Assembly (NCBI GenBank): GCA_041591915.1
Contig: JBFHRB010000080.1
Location: forward strand, 1 to 12,990
Direction of reading: 5' to 3'
Source of the DNA: JBFHRB01 sp041591915
GTDB taxonomy: Bacteria; Actinomycetota; Nitriliruptoria; Nitriliruptorales; Nitriliruptoraceae
Length of the DNA stretch: 12,990 nt
The notes under the pieces are model-generated. The model did no database searches. It was not told where the DNA came from and worked only from the letters and a program-made list of their open reading frames with translations. This document shows positions 1-8,700 of this stretch, one piece after another. Position 1 is the stretch's first letter. Each line of letters opens with the position of its first letter. Both the position numbers and the translations under genes were made by a program.

Positions 1-3000
1 GACAACTCGATGATCGGCTCCTTCGCGCGCAACGCCGAGCCGTGCTTCCGCCAGCTCTTCATCGCCGGCCCCGAGGGCGAGGAGCTCACGGACATCGACC
101 TCGACCGACGCGCCTTCGTCGCACGCAAGCGCGTCGAGCACGAGGTGGAGGTCTACTTCCCGAGCCTCAGCGCCCGCACCATCGTCTACAAGGGGATGCT
201 GACGAGCCTGCAGCTGCAGGACTTCTTCCGGGACCTGTCCGACGAGCGGTATGAGACCGCGCTCGCGCTCGTCCACTCGCGGTTCTCCACCAACACCTTC
301 CCGTCCTGGCCGCTCGCGCACCCGTACCGACTGATCGCCCACAACGGCGAGATCAACACCGTCATGGGCAACCGCAACTGGATGCGGTCACGCGAGGGCG
401 TGTTCGAGAGCGAGGTCTGGGGCGACCGGCTCGAGCGGGCGTACCCGATCATGACGCCCGGTGCGTCCGACACGGCGAGCTTCGACGAGGCCCTCGAGCT
501 CGTGCACCTGGGTGGCCGCAGCCTGCCGCACGCGGTCCTGATGATGATCCCCGAGGCGTGGGAGAACCAGGACACGATGCCGGACTGGAAGCGCGACTTC
601 TACCGCTACCACGCCTCGTTCATGGAGCCGTGGGACGGCCCGGCGTCGGTCACGTTCACCGACGGCACGCTCGTCGGCGCGGTGCTCGACCGCAACGGCC
701 TCCGCCCGTCGCGCTACTGGGTGACGGAGGACGGCCTCGTCGTCATGGCGTCCGAGGTCGGCGTCCTCGACATCGACCCCAAGCAGATCGTCCGCAAGGG
801 CCGCCTGCAGCCCGGCAAGATGTTCCTCGTCGACACCTCGCAGGGCCGCATCGTCGAGGACGAGGAGATCAAGCGCTCCCTGGCCGATGCCGAGCCGTAC
901 GGCGACTGGCTGCACGAGCACACGGTGTACCTCGAGGACCTGCCGCAGCGCTTCCTGCTGACGCCGCAGCACGCGAGCGTGATCAAGCACCAGCGCGTGT
1001 TCGGCTGGACGACCGAGGAGTTGAGGCTCATCGTCGGGCCCATGGCCCGCACCGGCGCCGAGCCGATCGGGTCGATGGGCTCCGACACCCCGGTGGCCGT
1101 GCTCTCGAACCGTTCGCGGCTGCTCTTCGACTACTTCAAGCAGCTGTTCGCCCAGGTCACGAACCCGCCGCTCGACGCGATCCGCGAGGAGATGGTCACC
1201 TCGATGGTGACGGGCATCGGGCCCGAGAAGAACCTGCTGCACCCCGGCCCCGAGGCCTGCAAGCAGGTCATCCTCCCGACGCCCATCCTCACCAACGACG
1301 AGTTCGCGAAGCTCTACTACATGAACGAGGACGGGGACCGGCCCGACTTCGCCTCGTTCGCGATCGACGGCCTGTACCCCGTGGCCGAGGGCGGGGCCGG
1401 GATGGAGCGGGCCCTCGACGAGATCTGCGAGAAGGTCTCGGACGCCATCGAGGACGGTGCCCGCATCATCGTGCTCAGTGACCGGCACACCAGCGAGGAG
1501 CTCGCCCCGATCCCGTCGCTGCTGCTGACGGCGGCCGTGCACCACCACCTCGTCCGCGAGAAGACGCGCTCCAAGGTCGGGCTCGTCGTCGAGGCCGGCG
1601 ATGCCCGCGAGACCCAGCACATGGCGCTGCTGCTGGGTTACGGCGCCGCGGCGATCAACCCCTACCTCGCCTTCGAGTCGATCGGCTACCTGGTGCGCGA
1701 CGGCGTGCTCGGCGAGATCGACCCCAAGAAGGCCGAGCGCAACTACGTCAAGGCGTGCACCAAGGGCGTCCTCAAGATCATGTCCAAGATGGGCATCTCG
1801 ACCGTGGCCTCCTACCGCGGCGCCCAGGTGTTCGAGGCGCTGGGCCTGTCCGAGGAGGTCGTCGAGCGCTACTTCACGGGCACCGTCTCGAAGATCGGCG
1901 GCGTCGGGCTCGACGTCATCGCCGAGGAGGTCCGTCGCCGCCACGAGTTCGCCCACCTCGACAACCCCGCCGAGGCCGCCCACCGCGACCTCTGGTTCGG
2001 GGGCGAGTACCAGTGGCGTCGCGAGGGCGAGTACCACCTGTTCAACCCCGAGACGGTCTTCAAGCTCCAGCACGCCACGCGGTCGAAGCGCTACGAGGTC
2101 TTCAAGGAGTACACGGAGCTCGTCGACCAGCAGTCCGAGAACCTCGCGACGCTGCGTGGCCTCTTCAAGTTCCGGGAGGGCGTGCGTCCGCCGGTGCCGA
2201 TCGAGGAGGTCGAGCCGGTCAGCGAGATCGTCAAGCGGTTCTCGACCGGCGCGATGTCCTACGGGTCGATCTCGGCCGAGGCGCACGAGACGCTCGCGAT
2301 CGCCATGAACCGCCTCGGCGCCAAGTCGAACACGGGCGAGGGCGGCGAGGACGAGGAGCGCTTCCTGCCCGACCCCAACGGCGACTCCCGCCGCTCGGCC
2401 ATCAAGCAGGTCGCCTCGGGCCGGTTCGGCGTGACCGCCAACTACCTCACGAACTCGGATGACCTGCAGATCAAGATGGCGCAGGGCGCCAAGCCGGGTG
2501 AGGGTGGGCAGCTGCCGGGCCAGAAGGTGTGGCCGTGGATCGCCAAGACCCGCTACTCGACGCCTGGCGTCGGCCTCATCTCGCCGCCGCCCCACCACGA
2601 CATCTACTCGATCGAGGACCTCAAGCAGCTGATCCACGATCTCAAGAACGCCAACCCGCAGGCCCGCGTCCACGTCAAGCTCGTCAGCGAGTCCGGGGTC
2701 GGCACCGTTGCCGCGGGCGTGTCGAAGGCGAAGGCCGACGTGGTCCTCATCTCCGGGCACGACGGTGGGACCGGCGCGTCGCCGCTGAACTCGCTGAAGC
2801 ACGCCGGGACCCCGTGGGAGCTCGGCCTCGCCGAGACCCAGCAGACGCTGATGGTCAACGGGCTGCGTGACCGGATCATCGTGCAGACGGACGGCCAGCT
2901 GAAGACCGGCCGCGACGTCGTCGTCGCGACGCTTCTCGGCGCTGAGGAGTACGGCTTCGCCACGGCACCGCTCGTCGTGTCGGGCTGCATCATGATGCGG

Positions 3001-4161
3001 GTCTGCCACCTCGACACCTGCCCGGTCGGCGTCGCGACCCAGAACCCGGAGCTGCGCAAGCGCTTCAACGGCAAGCCCGAGTTCGTCGTCAACTTCTTCG
3101 AGTTCATCGCGGAGGAGGTGCGCGAGTACCTCGCCGCGCTCGGCTTCCGGTCGATCGAGGAGGCGGTCGGCGCGGTCGACGCGCTCGACGTCGACGATGC
3201 GATCGAGCACTGGAAGGCCAGTGGCCTCGACCTCTCCGCGATCCTCCACGAGCCGGAGTCGCCGTGGGAGCAGGACCGCTACTGCTCGAAGTCGCAGGAC
3301 CACGGCCTCGACAAGGCCCTCGACAACGAGCTCATCCGGCTCAGCCAGCCGGCGCTCGAGCACCAGCAGCCGGTCGAGATCGACCTGCAGATCGAGAACC
3401 TGAACCGCACCGTGGGCACGATGCTCGGCAACGAGATCAGCAAGCGGTACGGCAGCCTCGGGCTACCGGACGACACGATCCAGGTCAGGTTCACCGGGTC
3501 CGCCGGCCAGAGCTTCGGGGCGTTCGTGCCGAAGGGCGTGACCCTGCGCCTGTGGGGCGACGCGAACGACTACCTCGGCAAGGGGCTGTCGGGAGGTCGG
3601 CTCGTCGTCCGCCCGCCGGAGTCGACGCACCCGGACTTCGTCCCGGAGGAGAACATCATCGCCGGCAACGTCATCCTCTACGGGGCGACGGGCGGCGAGG
3701 TGTTCCTGCGCGGCGTCGTCGGCGAGCGGTTCTGCGTCCGCAACTCCGGCGCCACCGCGGTGGTCGAGGGCGTCGGTGACCACGGCTGCGAGTACATGAC
3801 CGGCGGTCGCGTGGTCGTGCTCGGACCCACCGGTCGGAACTTCGGTGCCGGCATGAGCGGCGGGATCGCCTACGTGTACGACCCCGAGAGCACCTTCAGC
3901 GTCAACCTCAACCTCGAGATGGTGGCGCTCGAACCGCTCGAGGAGGAGGACGAGGAGTTCCTGCGCGAGACGGTGCGCAAGCACCACGCGGAGACCGAGT
4001 CGACGGTCGCCGCCGAGGTCCTCGAGCGCTGGCACACCAACGTCCGCCACTTCAAGAAGGTCATGCCCAACGACTACCGCCGCGTCCTCGACGCGATCGC
4101 GTCGGCGGAGGAGCAGGGCCGCGACATCGACGAGGCCGTCATGGCCTCTGCCCACGGCTGA
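1..4161 (+). CDS. gltB: Glutamate synthase (NADPH) large subunit, 5'-truncated by window edge
   Basis: The large subunit of GOGAT hydrolyses glutamine and passes the ammonia through an internal channel to 2-oxoglutarate, forming glutamate on FMN. The reading frame is open from base 1. The first visible Met (base 10) is internal: about 120-150 residues of the family N-terminus, including the catalytic N-terminal Cys, lie outside the window. Visible, in codons counted from base 1: class II amidotransferase motifs RFSTNT, HNGEIN (114-119), EPWDGPA and DRNGLRPSRY (230-239); the FMN-domain motifs FSTGAMSYGSIS (747-758), KPGEGGQLPG (831-840) and GHDGGTGASP (918-927); the 3Fe-4S cysteines at 996, 1002 and 1007 (C-x5-C-x4-C); and the C-terminal Gly-rich beta-helix domain from about 1160, with GSAGQSFGAF. 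It ends at TGA 4159-4161, 16 bases before gltD, with which it forms an operon. No frameshift or missing key residue is seen in the visible part. The identification is certain. Confidence 0.98.
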   Translation, partial: DNSMIGSFARNAEPCFRQLFIAGPEGEELTDIDLDRRAFVARKRVEHEVEVYFPSLSARTIVYKGMLTSLQLQDFFRDLSDERYETALALVHSRFSTNTFPSWPLAHPYRLIAHNGEINTVMGNRNWMRSREGVFESEVWGDRLERAYPIMTPGASDTASFDEALELVHLGGRSLPHAVLMMIPEAWENQDTMPDWKRDFYRYHASFMEPWDGPASVTFTDGTLVGAVLDRNGLRPSRYWVTEDGLVVMASEVGVLDIDPKQIVRKGRLQPGKMFLVDTSQGRIVEDEEIKRSLADAEPYGDWLHEHTVYLEDLPQRFLLTPQHASVIKHQRVFGWTTEELRLIVGPMARTGAEPIGSMGSDTPVAVLSNRSRLLFDYFKQLFAQVTNPPLDAIREEMVTSMVTGIGPEKNLLHPGPEACKQVILPTPILTNDEFAKLYYMNEDGDRPDFASFAIDGLYPVAEGGAGMERALDEICEKVSDAIEDGARIIVLSDRHTSEELAPIPSLLLTAAVHHHLVREKTRSKVGLVVEAGDARETQHMALLLGYGAAAINPYLAFESIGYLVRDGVLGEIDPKKAERNYVKACTKGVLKIMSKMGISTVASYRGAQVFEALGLSEEVVERYFTGTVSKIGGVGLDVIAEEVRRRHEFAHLDNPAEAAHRDLWFGGEYQWRREGEYHLFNPETVFKLQHATRSKRYEVFKEYTELVDQQSENLATLRGLFKFREGVRPPVPIEEVEPVSEIVKRFSTGAMSYGSISAEAHETLAIAMNRLGAKSNTGEGGEDEERFLPDPNGDSRRSAIKQVASGRFGVTANYLTNSDDLQIKMAQGAKPGEGGQLPGQKVWPWIAKTRYSTPGVGLISPPPHHDIYSIEDLKQLIHDLKNANPQARVHVKLVSESGVGTVAAGVSKAKADVVLISGHDGGTGASPLNSLKHAGTPWELGLAETQQTLMVNGLRDRIIVQTDGQLKTGRDVVVATLLGAEEYGFATAPLVVSGCIMMRVCHLDTCPVGVATQNPELRKRFNGKPEFVVNFFEFIAEEVREYLAALGFRSIEEAVGAVDALDVDDAIEHWKASGLDLSAILHEPESPWEQDRYCSKSQDHGLDKALDNELIRLSQPALEHQQPVEIDLQIENLNRTVGTMLGNEISKRYGSLGLPDDTIQVRFTGSAGQSFGAFVPKGVTLRLWGDANDYLGKGLSGGRLVVRPPESTHPDFVPEENIIAGNVILYGATGGEVFLRGVVGERFCVRNSGATAVVEGVGDHGCEYMTGGRVVVLGPTGRNFGAGMSGGIAYVYDPESTFSVNLNLEMVALEPLEEEDEEFLRETVRKHHAETESTVAAEVLERWHTNVRHFKKVMPNDYRRVLDAIASAEEQGRDIDEAVMASAHG

Positions 4162-4163
4162 GC

Positions 4164-4170
4164 GGGAGGA
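4164..4170 (+). promoter_or_regulatory. Shine-Dalgarno site of gltD
   Basis: GGGAGGA lies 7 bases before the ATG at 4178 and just after the gltB stop codon. It is the strongest ribosome-binding site in the window and fixes the gltD start. The small gap suggests that gltB and gltD are translated from one message. Confidence 0.8.
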
Positions 4171-4177
4171 ACACGAC

Positions 4178-5641
4178 ATGGGTGACGTACGAGGGTTCCT
4201 CAAGCACCGCGACCGCCAGCTCCCGATGTGGCGTCCGGTCGACGAGCGGAAGGCCGACTGGAAGGAGGTCTACCAGGACTTCCCGGACGAGACGCTGAAG
4301 GAGCAGGCGTCGCGTTGCATGGACTGCGGCATCCCGTTCTGCAACAACGGCTGCCCGCTCGGCAACATCATCCCGGACTGGAACGACCTCGTGTACCGGG
4401 ACCGGTGGCGCGAGGCGATCGACCGGCTGCACGCGACCAACAACTTCCCGGAGTTCACGGGTCGGCTGTGCCCGGCACCGTGCGAACAGGCCTGTGTGCT
4501 CGGGATCAACCAGCCGCCGGTCACGATCAAGCAGGTCGAGGTCTCGATCATCGACCACGCGTGGGACGAGGGCTGGGTCCAGCCGGTGCTGCCCACGGAG
4601 CTCACGGGCAAGCGCATCGCCGTCGTGGGTTCGGGCCCGGCGGGGCTCGCGGCCGCCCAGCAGCTCACCCGAGCTGGGCACGAGGTCGTGGTCTTCGAGC
4701 GCGCGGACCGTATCGGTGGCCTGCTGCGCTACGGCATCCCCGAGTTCAAGATGGAGAAGCGCCACCTCGACCGGCGCATCGAGCAGATGGAGGCCGAGGG
4801 GACCGAGTTCCGGCCGAACACGAACATCGGTGTGGACATCACCGCCGAGGAACTGCAGCGCGACTTCGACGCGGTCGTCCTCGCCGGTGGAGCCACCAAC
4901 TGGCGCGACCTGCCCGTTCCGGGGCGTGACCTCAACGGCGTCCACCAGGCGATGGAGTACCTGCCCTGGGCGAACAAGGCGCAGGAGGGTGACCTCGACC
5001 CGCGCGCGGTGCCGATCACGGCCGAGGGCAAGCGGGTCGTCATCATCGGTGGTGGCGACACGGGTGCCGACTGCCTCGGGACCGCACACCGTCAGGGCGC
5101 GGTCAACGTGACGCAGTTCGAGATCCTCCCGCGCCCGCCGGACGAGCGCCCCGACCACCAGCCCTGGCCGACGTACGCCATGACCTTCAAGGTCACGTCG
5201 GCGCACGACGAGGGCGTCGAGCGCGTCTACTCCGTCAACACCGAGGAGTTCCTCGGCGACGAGGACGGCAACCTCCGGGCGCTCAAGGGCCACGAGGTCG
5301 AGCTCGTCGAGGGCCGGTTCAGCAAGGTCGAGGGCACGGACTTCGAGATGGAGTGCGAGCTGGTCCTGCTCGCGATGGGCTTCCTCGGCCCGGAGACGAA
5401 CGGGATGCTCGAGCAGTTCGGCGTCGAGCTCGACCCACGCAGCAACGTGAAGCGCGACGAGGACTACGCCACGAACGTGGACGGGGTCTTCGTCGCCGGC
5501 GACATGGGCCGCGGGCAGAGCCTCATCGTGTGGGCGATCGCGGAGGGACGCGCCTGCGCCGCCGCCGTCGACCGCCACCTGATGGGCGAGACCGCGCTGC
5601 CGGCGCCCATCCCGCCGAGCGCGCGACCGCTCACCGTCTGA
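4178..5641 (+). CDS. gltD: Glutamate synthase (NADPH) small subunit
   Basis: The 487-residue beta subunit of GOGAT takes electrons from NADPH through FAD and passes them via 4Fe-4S clusters to GltB, where 2-iminoglutarate is reduced. Residues 47-59 carry the cluster motif CMDCGIPFCNNGC (C47, C50, C55, C59), and C98, C102 and C106 form the second cysteine group. The FAD-binding Rossmann motif GSGPAG is at 151-156, the NADPH-binding GGGDTG at 291-296, and the C-terminal flavin motif GVFVAGDMGRGQS at about 436-448. The length is normal for the family. The start is set by a strong Shine-Dalgarno site. The second member of the gltBD operon, it converges on the minus-strand iniA/iniC/Hsp70 operon, from which it is separated by a hairpin. 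Other FAD oxidoreductases share this fold, but adjacency to gltB settles the name. Confidence 0.98.
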   Translation: MGDVRGFLKHRDRQLPMWRPVDERKADWKEVYQDFPDETLKEQASRCMDCGIPFCNNGCPLGNIIPDWNDLVYRDRWREAIDRLHATNNFPEFTGRLCPAPCEQACVLGINQPPVTIKQVEVSIIDHAWDEGWVQPVLPTELTGKRIAVVGSGPAGLAAAQQLTRAGHEVVVFERADRIGGLLRYGIPEFKMEKRHLDRRIEQMEAEGTEFRPNTNIGVDITAEELQRDFDAVVLAGGATNWRDLPVPGRDLNGVHQAMEYLPWANKAQEGDLDPRAVPITAEGKRVVIIGGGDTGADCLGTAHRQGAVNVTQFEILPRPPDERPDHQPWPTYAMTFKVTSAHDEGVERVYSVNTEEFLGDEDGNLRALKGHEVELVEGRFSKVEGTDFEMECELVLLAMGFLGPETNGMLEQFGVELDPRSNVKRDEDYATNVDGVFVAGDMGRGQSLIVWAIAEGRACAAAVDRHLMGETALPAPIPPSARPLTV

Positions 5642-5653
5642 GCGACATCGACG

Positions 5654-5685
5654 ACGGGCCCCGGTCTACGACGACCGGGGCCTGT
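5654..5685. terminator. Bidirectional-type hairpin downstream of gltD
   Basis: A perfect 9-bp inverted repeat (GGCCCCGGT at 5657-5665, ACCGGGGCC at 5674-5682) flanks the 8-base loop CTACGACG. A G-U, a C-G and an A-T pair extend it to 12 pairs. It sits 12 bases past the gltD stop, between convergent genes, so it could stop transcripts from both sides. There is no real T-tract on either strand, as is usual for actinobacterial terminators. The stem is seen directly; its terminator role is inferred. Confidence 0.7.
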
Positions 5686-5708
5686 GTCGTGCTGGCCGGC
5701 TGTTCGCA

Positions 5709-5733
5709 GCCCGGCTCCAGGGGTCAGCCGGGC
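5709..5733 (-). terminator. Hairpin overlapping the stop codon of the Hsp70-like gene
   Basis: An 8-bp perfect inverted repeat (GCCCGGCT at 5709-5716, AGCCGGGC at 5726-5733) flanks a 9-base loop. On the minus strand it contains the TGA of the Hsp70-like gene (5726-5724), so the stem begins inside the last codons. It could act as a terminator or an RNA 3'-end stabiliser of the minus-strand operon. The CCGGCTG/CAGCCGG pair (5696-5702 with 5725-5731) is a competing, longer-loop alternative. Function is inferred from position. Confidence 0.5.
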
Positions 5734-8700
5734 AGCGTGACGCACGTGCCGGACGGGTAGCCGGAGCCGTCGGACTGCAGCAGGATCTCGTGCGTCTGCT
5801 CGGCCACGACCCCGCAGATGGCGGTCGCGTCCGGCGGCCGCTGGCTGACGGTGAAGCTGTCGAACACGTCACGGTCCCAGGCGGCCCAGGAACCACGTTG
5901 CTCGGCCGGGATGTTCACGCCGACGTTGTCCTCGTTGCTGGTCGTCGACCAGTAGAAGTGGACGTGCCAGGTGCCGACGGCGCCGATGACCGGGTCGTAC
6001 CCGACCGGCGTGTAGTCGACGATGTAGGTCGACCCGTCGAGCGTCACCGCGTCGAGTTTCACGAACCGGCCGCCGGGCATGCCCTGGGCGAGCGCGTTCG
6101 CGTCGACCTCGACGCAGTTCGGCGCGGACGCCACCGCGCCCGAGTCGGCGATGACGGCGCAGATGCTCGTCGCGGCCATCGGGCGCAGCAGGGTCGAGAA
6201 GCCCGTGAAGGCGTCGGGCGAGTTCCAGACAGTGCCGCGCCCCTCCGAGATGGCCTGCTCGGCCGTCGCGTCGTTCCAGTAGAAGACGAGGCTCGGGCCC
6301 GCCGGGTCGCCCGGCGTGAAGTCCTGCGCGTCGAACTCGACCGTGATGCCGCCGGCCGCGTTGCTCGTCACCGCACCGATGGCGACCTGCGGCTCGGGCG
6401 CCGACTCGGTCGCCTTGACCACGAGGTTGTCGTAGTGCGCGTGGGCGATGGTCGTGCCGTCGTAGTTGTCCAGCACGAACCCGAAGTCGCCCTGCGCGTC
6501 GGCCGGGACCGCGAGCGCAGCGACCTGGGCGCCGTCGATGGTGAAGGCCGTCTCCGGCCCGCCGAAGTCGATGCCGATCGTGCTTCGGAGCTCGTTGGTC
6601 GCGTGGGTCCCCTCGGCCGCGCAGTCGGACGACGGCGTGGGCGTGGCGCTGAAGCGCTCGCCGCTCATGCTCAGCGGTGAGGCGACCTGCACCACACACC
6701 AGCCCATGGTGAAGCCAGACCCGTCAGCGACCGGCCGGAGCACGAACGCCACGTATCCGGAGTTGCCCGCGCTCGCGACCAGGCCGTAGCCGAAGGATCC
6801 CTCGACCGGGACGGGGAGTCGCAGGTCGAGGTCCGCCTGGATCGAGGCGTCGGTGCCCTGCGGTTGGCCGGCGAGCACGACGACGCGGCGCGCGTCGCGG
6901 GCCTCGATGTGGAAGACGTCCGGTGCGTGATAGCCGAAGGCCATCTCCGGAACGTTCGCGTCGTGGAAGTCCGGCCAGTCGAACGCCTCGTCCGAAGGGC
7001 TGAACTCGCGGACGTAGCTGGTCACGCCGACCGGGGACGGGACCTCGACGACATCGTCGGCCGCGCAGCGGATCCCGACGTTGAGGCGGTTCGCCGGGGA
7101 GTCGCCGATGGTGCGGTGGGCGACGGGGAGGCCCTCGATGCCGAAGGAGCCGCGCATCACGCGGGCGCCGTCGGGGACGTCGCCGTAGCCCTCGGGGTCA
7201 GCGACCCAGTTCTGGTTCGCCGACACGTCGATCAGGCCCGCGGCCGCCGCGATCTCCCACTCGACCTCGGTGACGAGGCGCTTGAGCGCGTAGTTGCAGT
7301 ACTCGTCGGCGGCCTCCCAAGACATGCCCAGCACGACCGCGCCGTCCGGCAGGCCGAGCACCCCGAAGGTCTCCGGGACCGTTGCGCTGAGCTGCTGCCA
7401 CTCGGCCGGCGCGAGGCGTTCCCAGACCTCGGCGGCGTCGAGGTTGGGGTTCGCCGAGGTGAAGGACACGAAGTCGTAGAACTGGCGGTTCGTGGCGCTG
7501 TCGACGTCCACGTAGAACGTCTGCCGGCCGGTCACGGTGCGCGCGGCGACGTACTCGGGCGGGTCGGCCGAGGGGGTGAGGTCGTCGGTGCCGATCACCG
7601 GGTCGGTCACGTCGACCAGGACCATCGACCCCTCGTCGACGGTGGTGCGGACGAACGAGGCGTCCACCGCGTCCCCCGTGGTCCCCTCTCCGCCGGGGTC
7701 CGCGACCTCGTCGTCGCCCCCACGGAGGAACATGAAGCCGCCCACGATGAGGACGAGCACCAGGACCGCGGCACCGGCGAGGGCGATCGGGGGCACGCCG
7801 GCGATACCGCCGCCACGTCCTTCACTCGCCGCCGCCACGCGCGGCTGCGGCGCGGTCACCGGAGCGGTCGCGGCCGGCTCGACGGTCGCTTCATCTGCGC
7901 CGATGGGCGCGGGTGGCGTCGCAGCGGCGGCGGCCGGCTTGGCCACCTTGGCCGGCTTGGCGGCGCGCTTGCGGGAGGACCCGCGCTTCTTGCCGTTCGC
8001 GGCCGAGGCCGCGGCAAGGCTCGTGGCCGCGTGGTGCGCGGCGCCCAGCGCGATCGCGTACTTCGGGTCGGCGTCCACGACGACCGGCCGGCCCAGCTCC
8101 TCGCCGACCAGCGAGGCGACGAGGGGCGTCCGCGAGGTCCCACCCACGAGGAGCACGGCCCGCAGGTCGGCCGCCGAGACCCCCGCGCCGTCGACGGCCC
8201 GGCGCAGCGCGGCGACGCTGTCGCCGACCGCGGGCCGGATCATCGCCTCGAGCTCGCCACGGGTCAGCCGGATGGTGCTGTTGATCCCGGGCATGATCAC
8301 CGGGATGTCGACCTCGGTGTCGCTGGACAGCGTCTCGCGTGCCTCGATGGCCTCCTGTCGCAGCCGTGCGTAGGCCGTGACGACGTTGGGATCGTCCTCG
8401 TCGAGCTCGGCGAGCTCGTCGGCGAGGATGGACGTGATGTGGCCCATGACGGCCGCGTCGAAGTCGATGCCGCCGAGGCGCTCGATGCCGACGGGCGCCC
8501 CGAGGATCTCGAAGCCGTTCTTGGTCGCTCGCAGCACCGCGGCGTCGAAGGTCCCGCCACCGAGGTCGTAGACCGCGATGGTCTCGCCGGGTGACAGCCG
8601 CTCGGCGTGGGCGTAGGAGATCGCGGCGGCCTCGGGCTCGGTGAGCAGGACGGCGTCGAGCTCCGCGATCTGCAGCGCCTGCTTCAGCAGGTCGGTCTTG

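Noticed and set aside
388..3363. 991-residue open frame antisense to gltB
   Set aside because: Its composition is Arg/Leu/Asp/Val-rich low-complexity, with no recognisable motif. It is the reverse-frame shadow of a GC3-biased gltB gene whose own frame carries all family motifs.
4139..5578. 479-residue open frame antisense to gltD
   Set aside because: It is the same kind of shadow: the gltD frame has the cysteine and Rossmann motifs, while the antisense frame has none.
6864..8594. 576-residue plus-strand open frame opposite the Hsp70-like gene
   Set aside because: The Hsp70 phosphate-binding motifs, the transmembrane helix and the FGE motifs are all in the minus frame. The plus frame is low-complexity Arg/Asp/Val.
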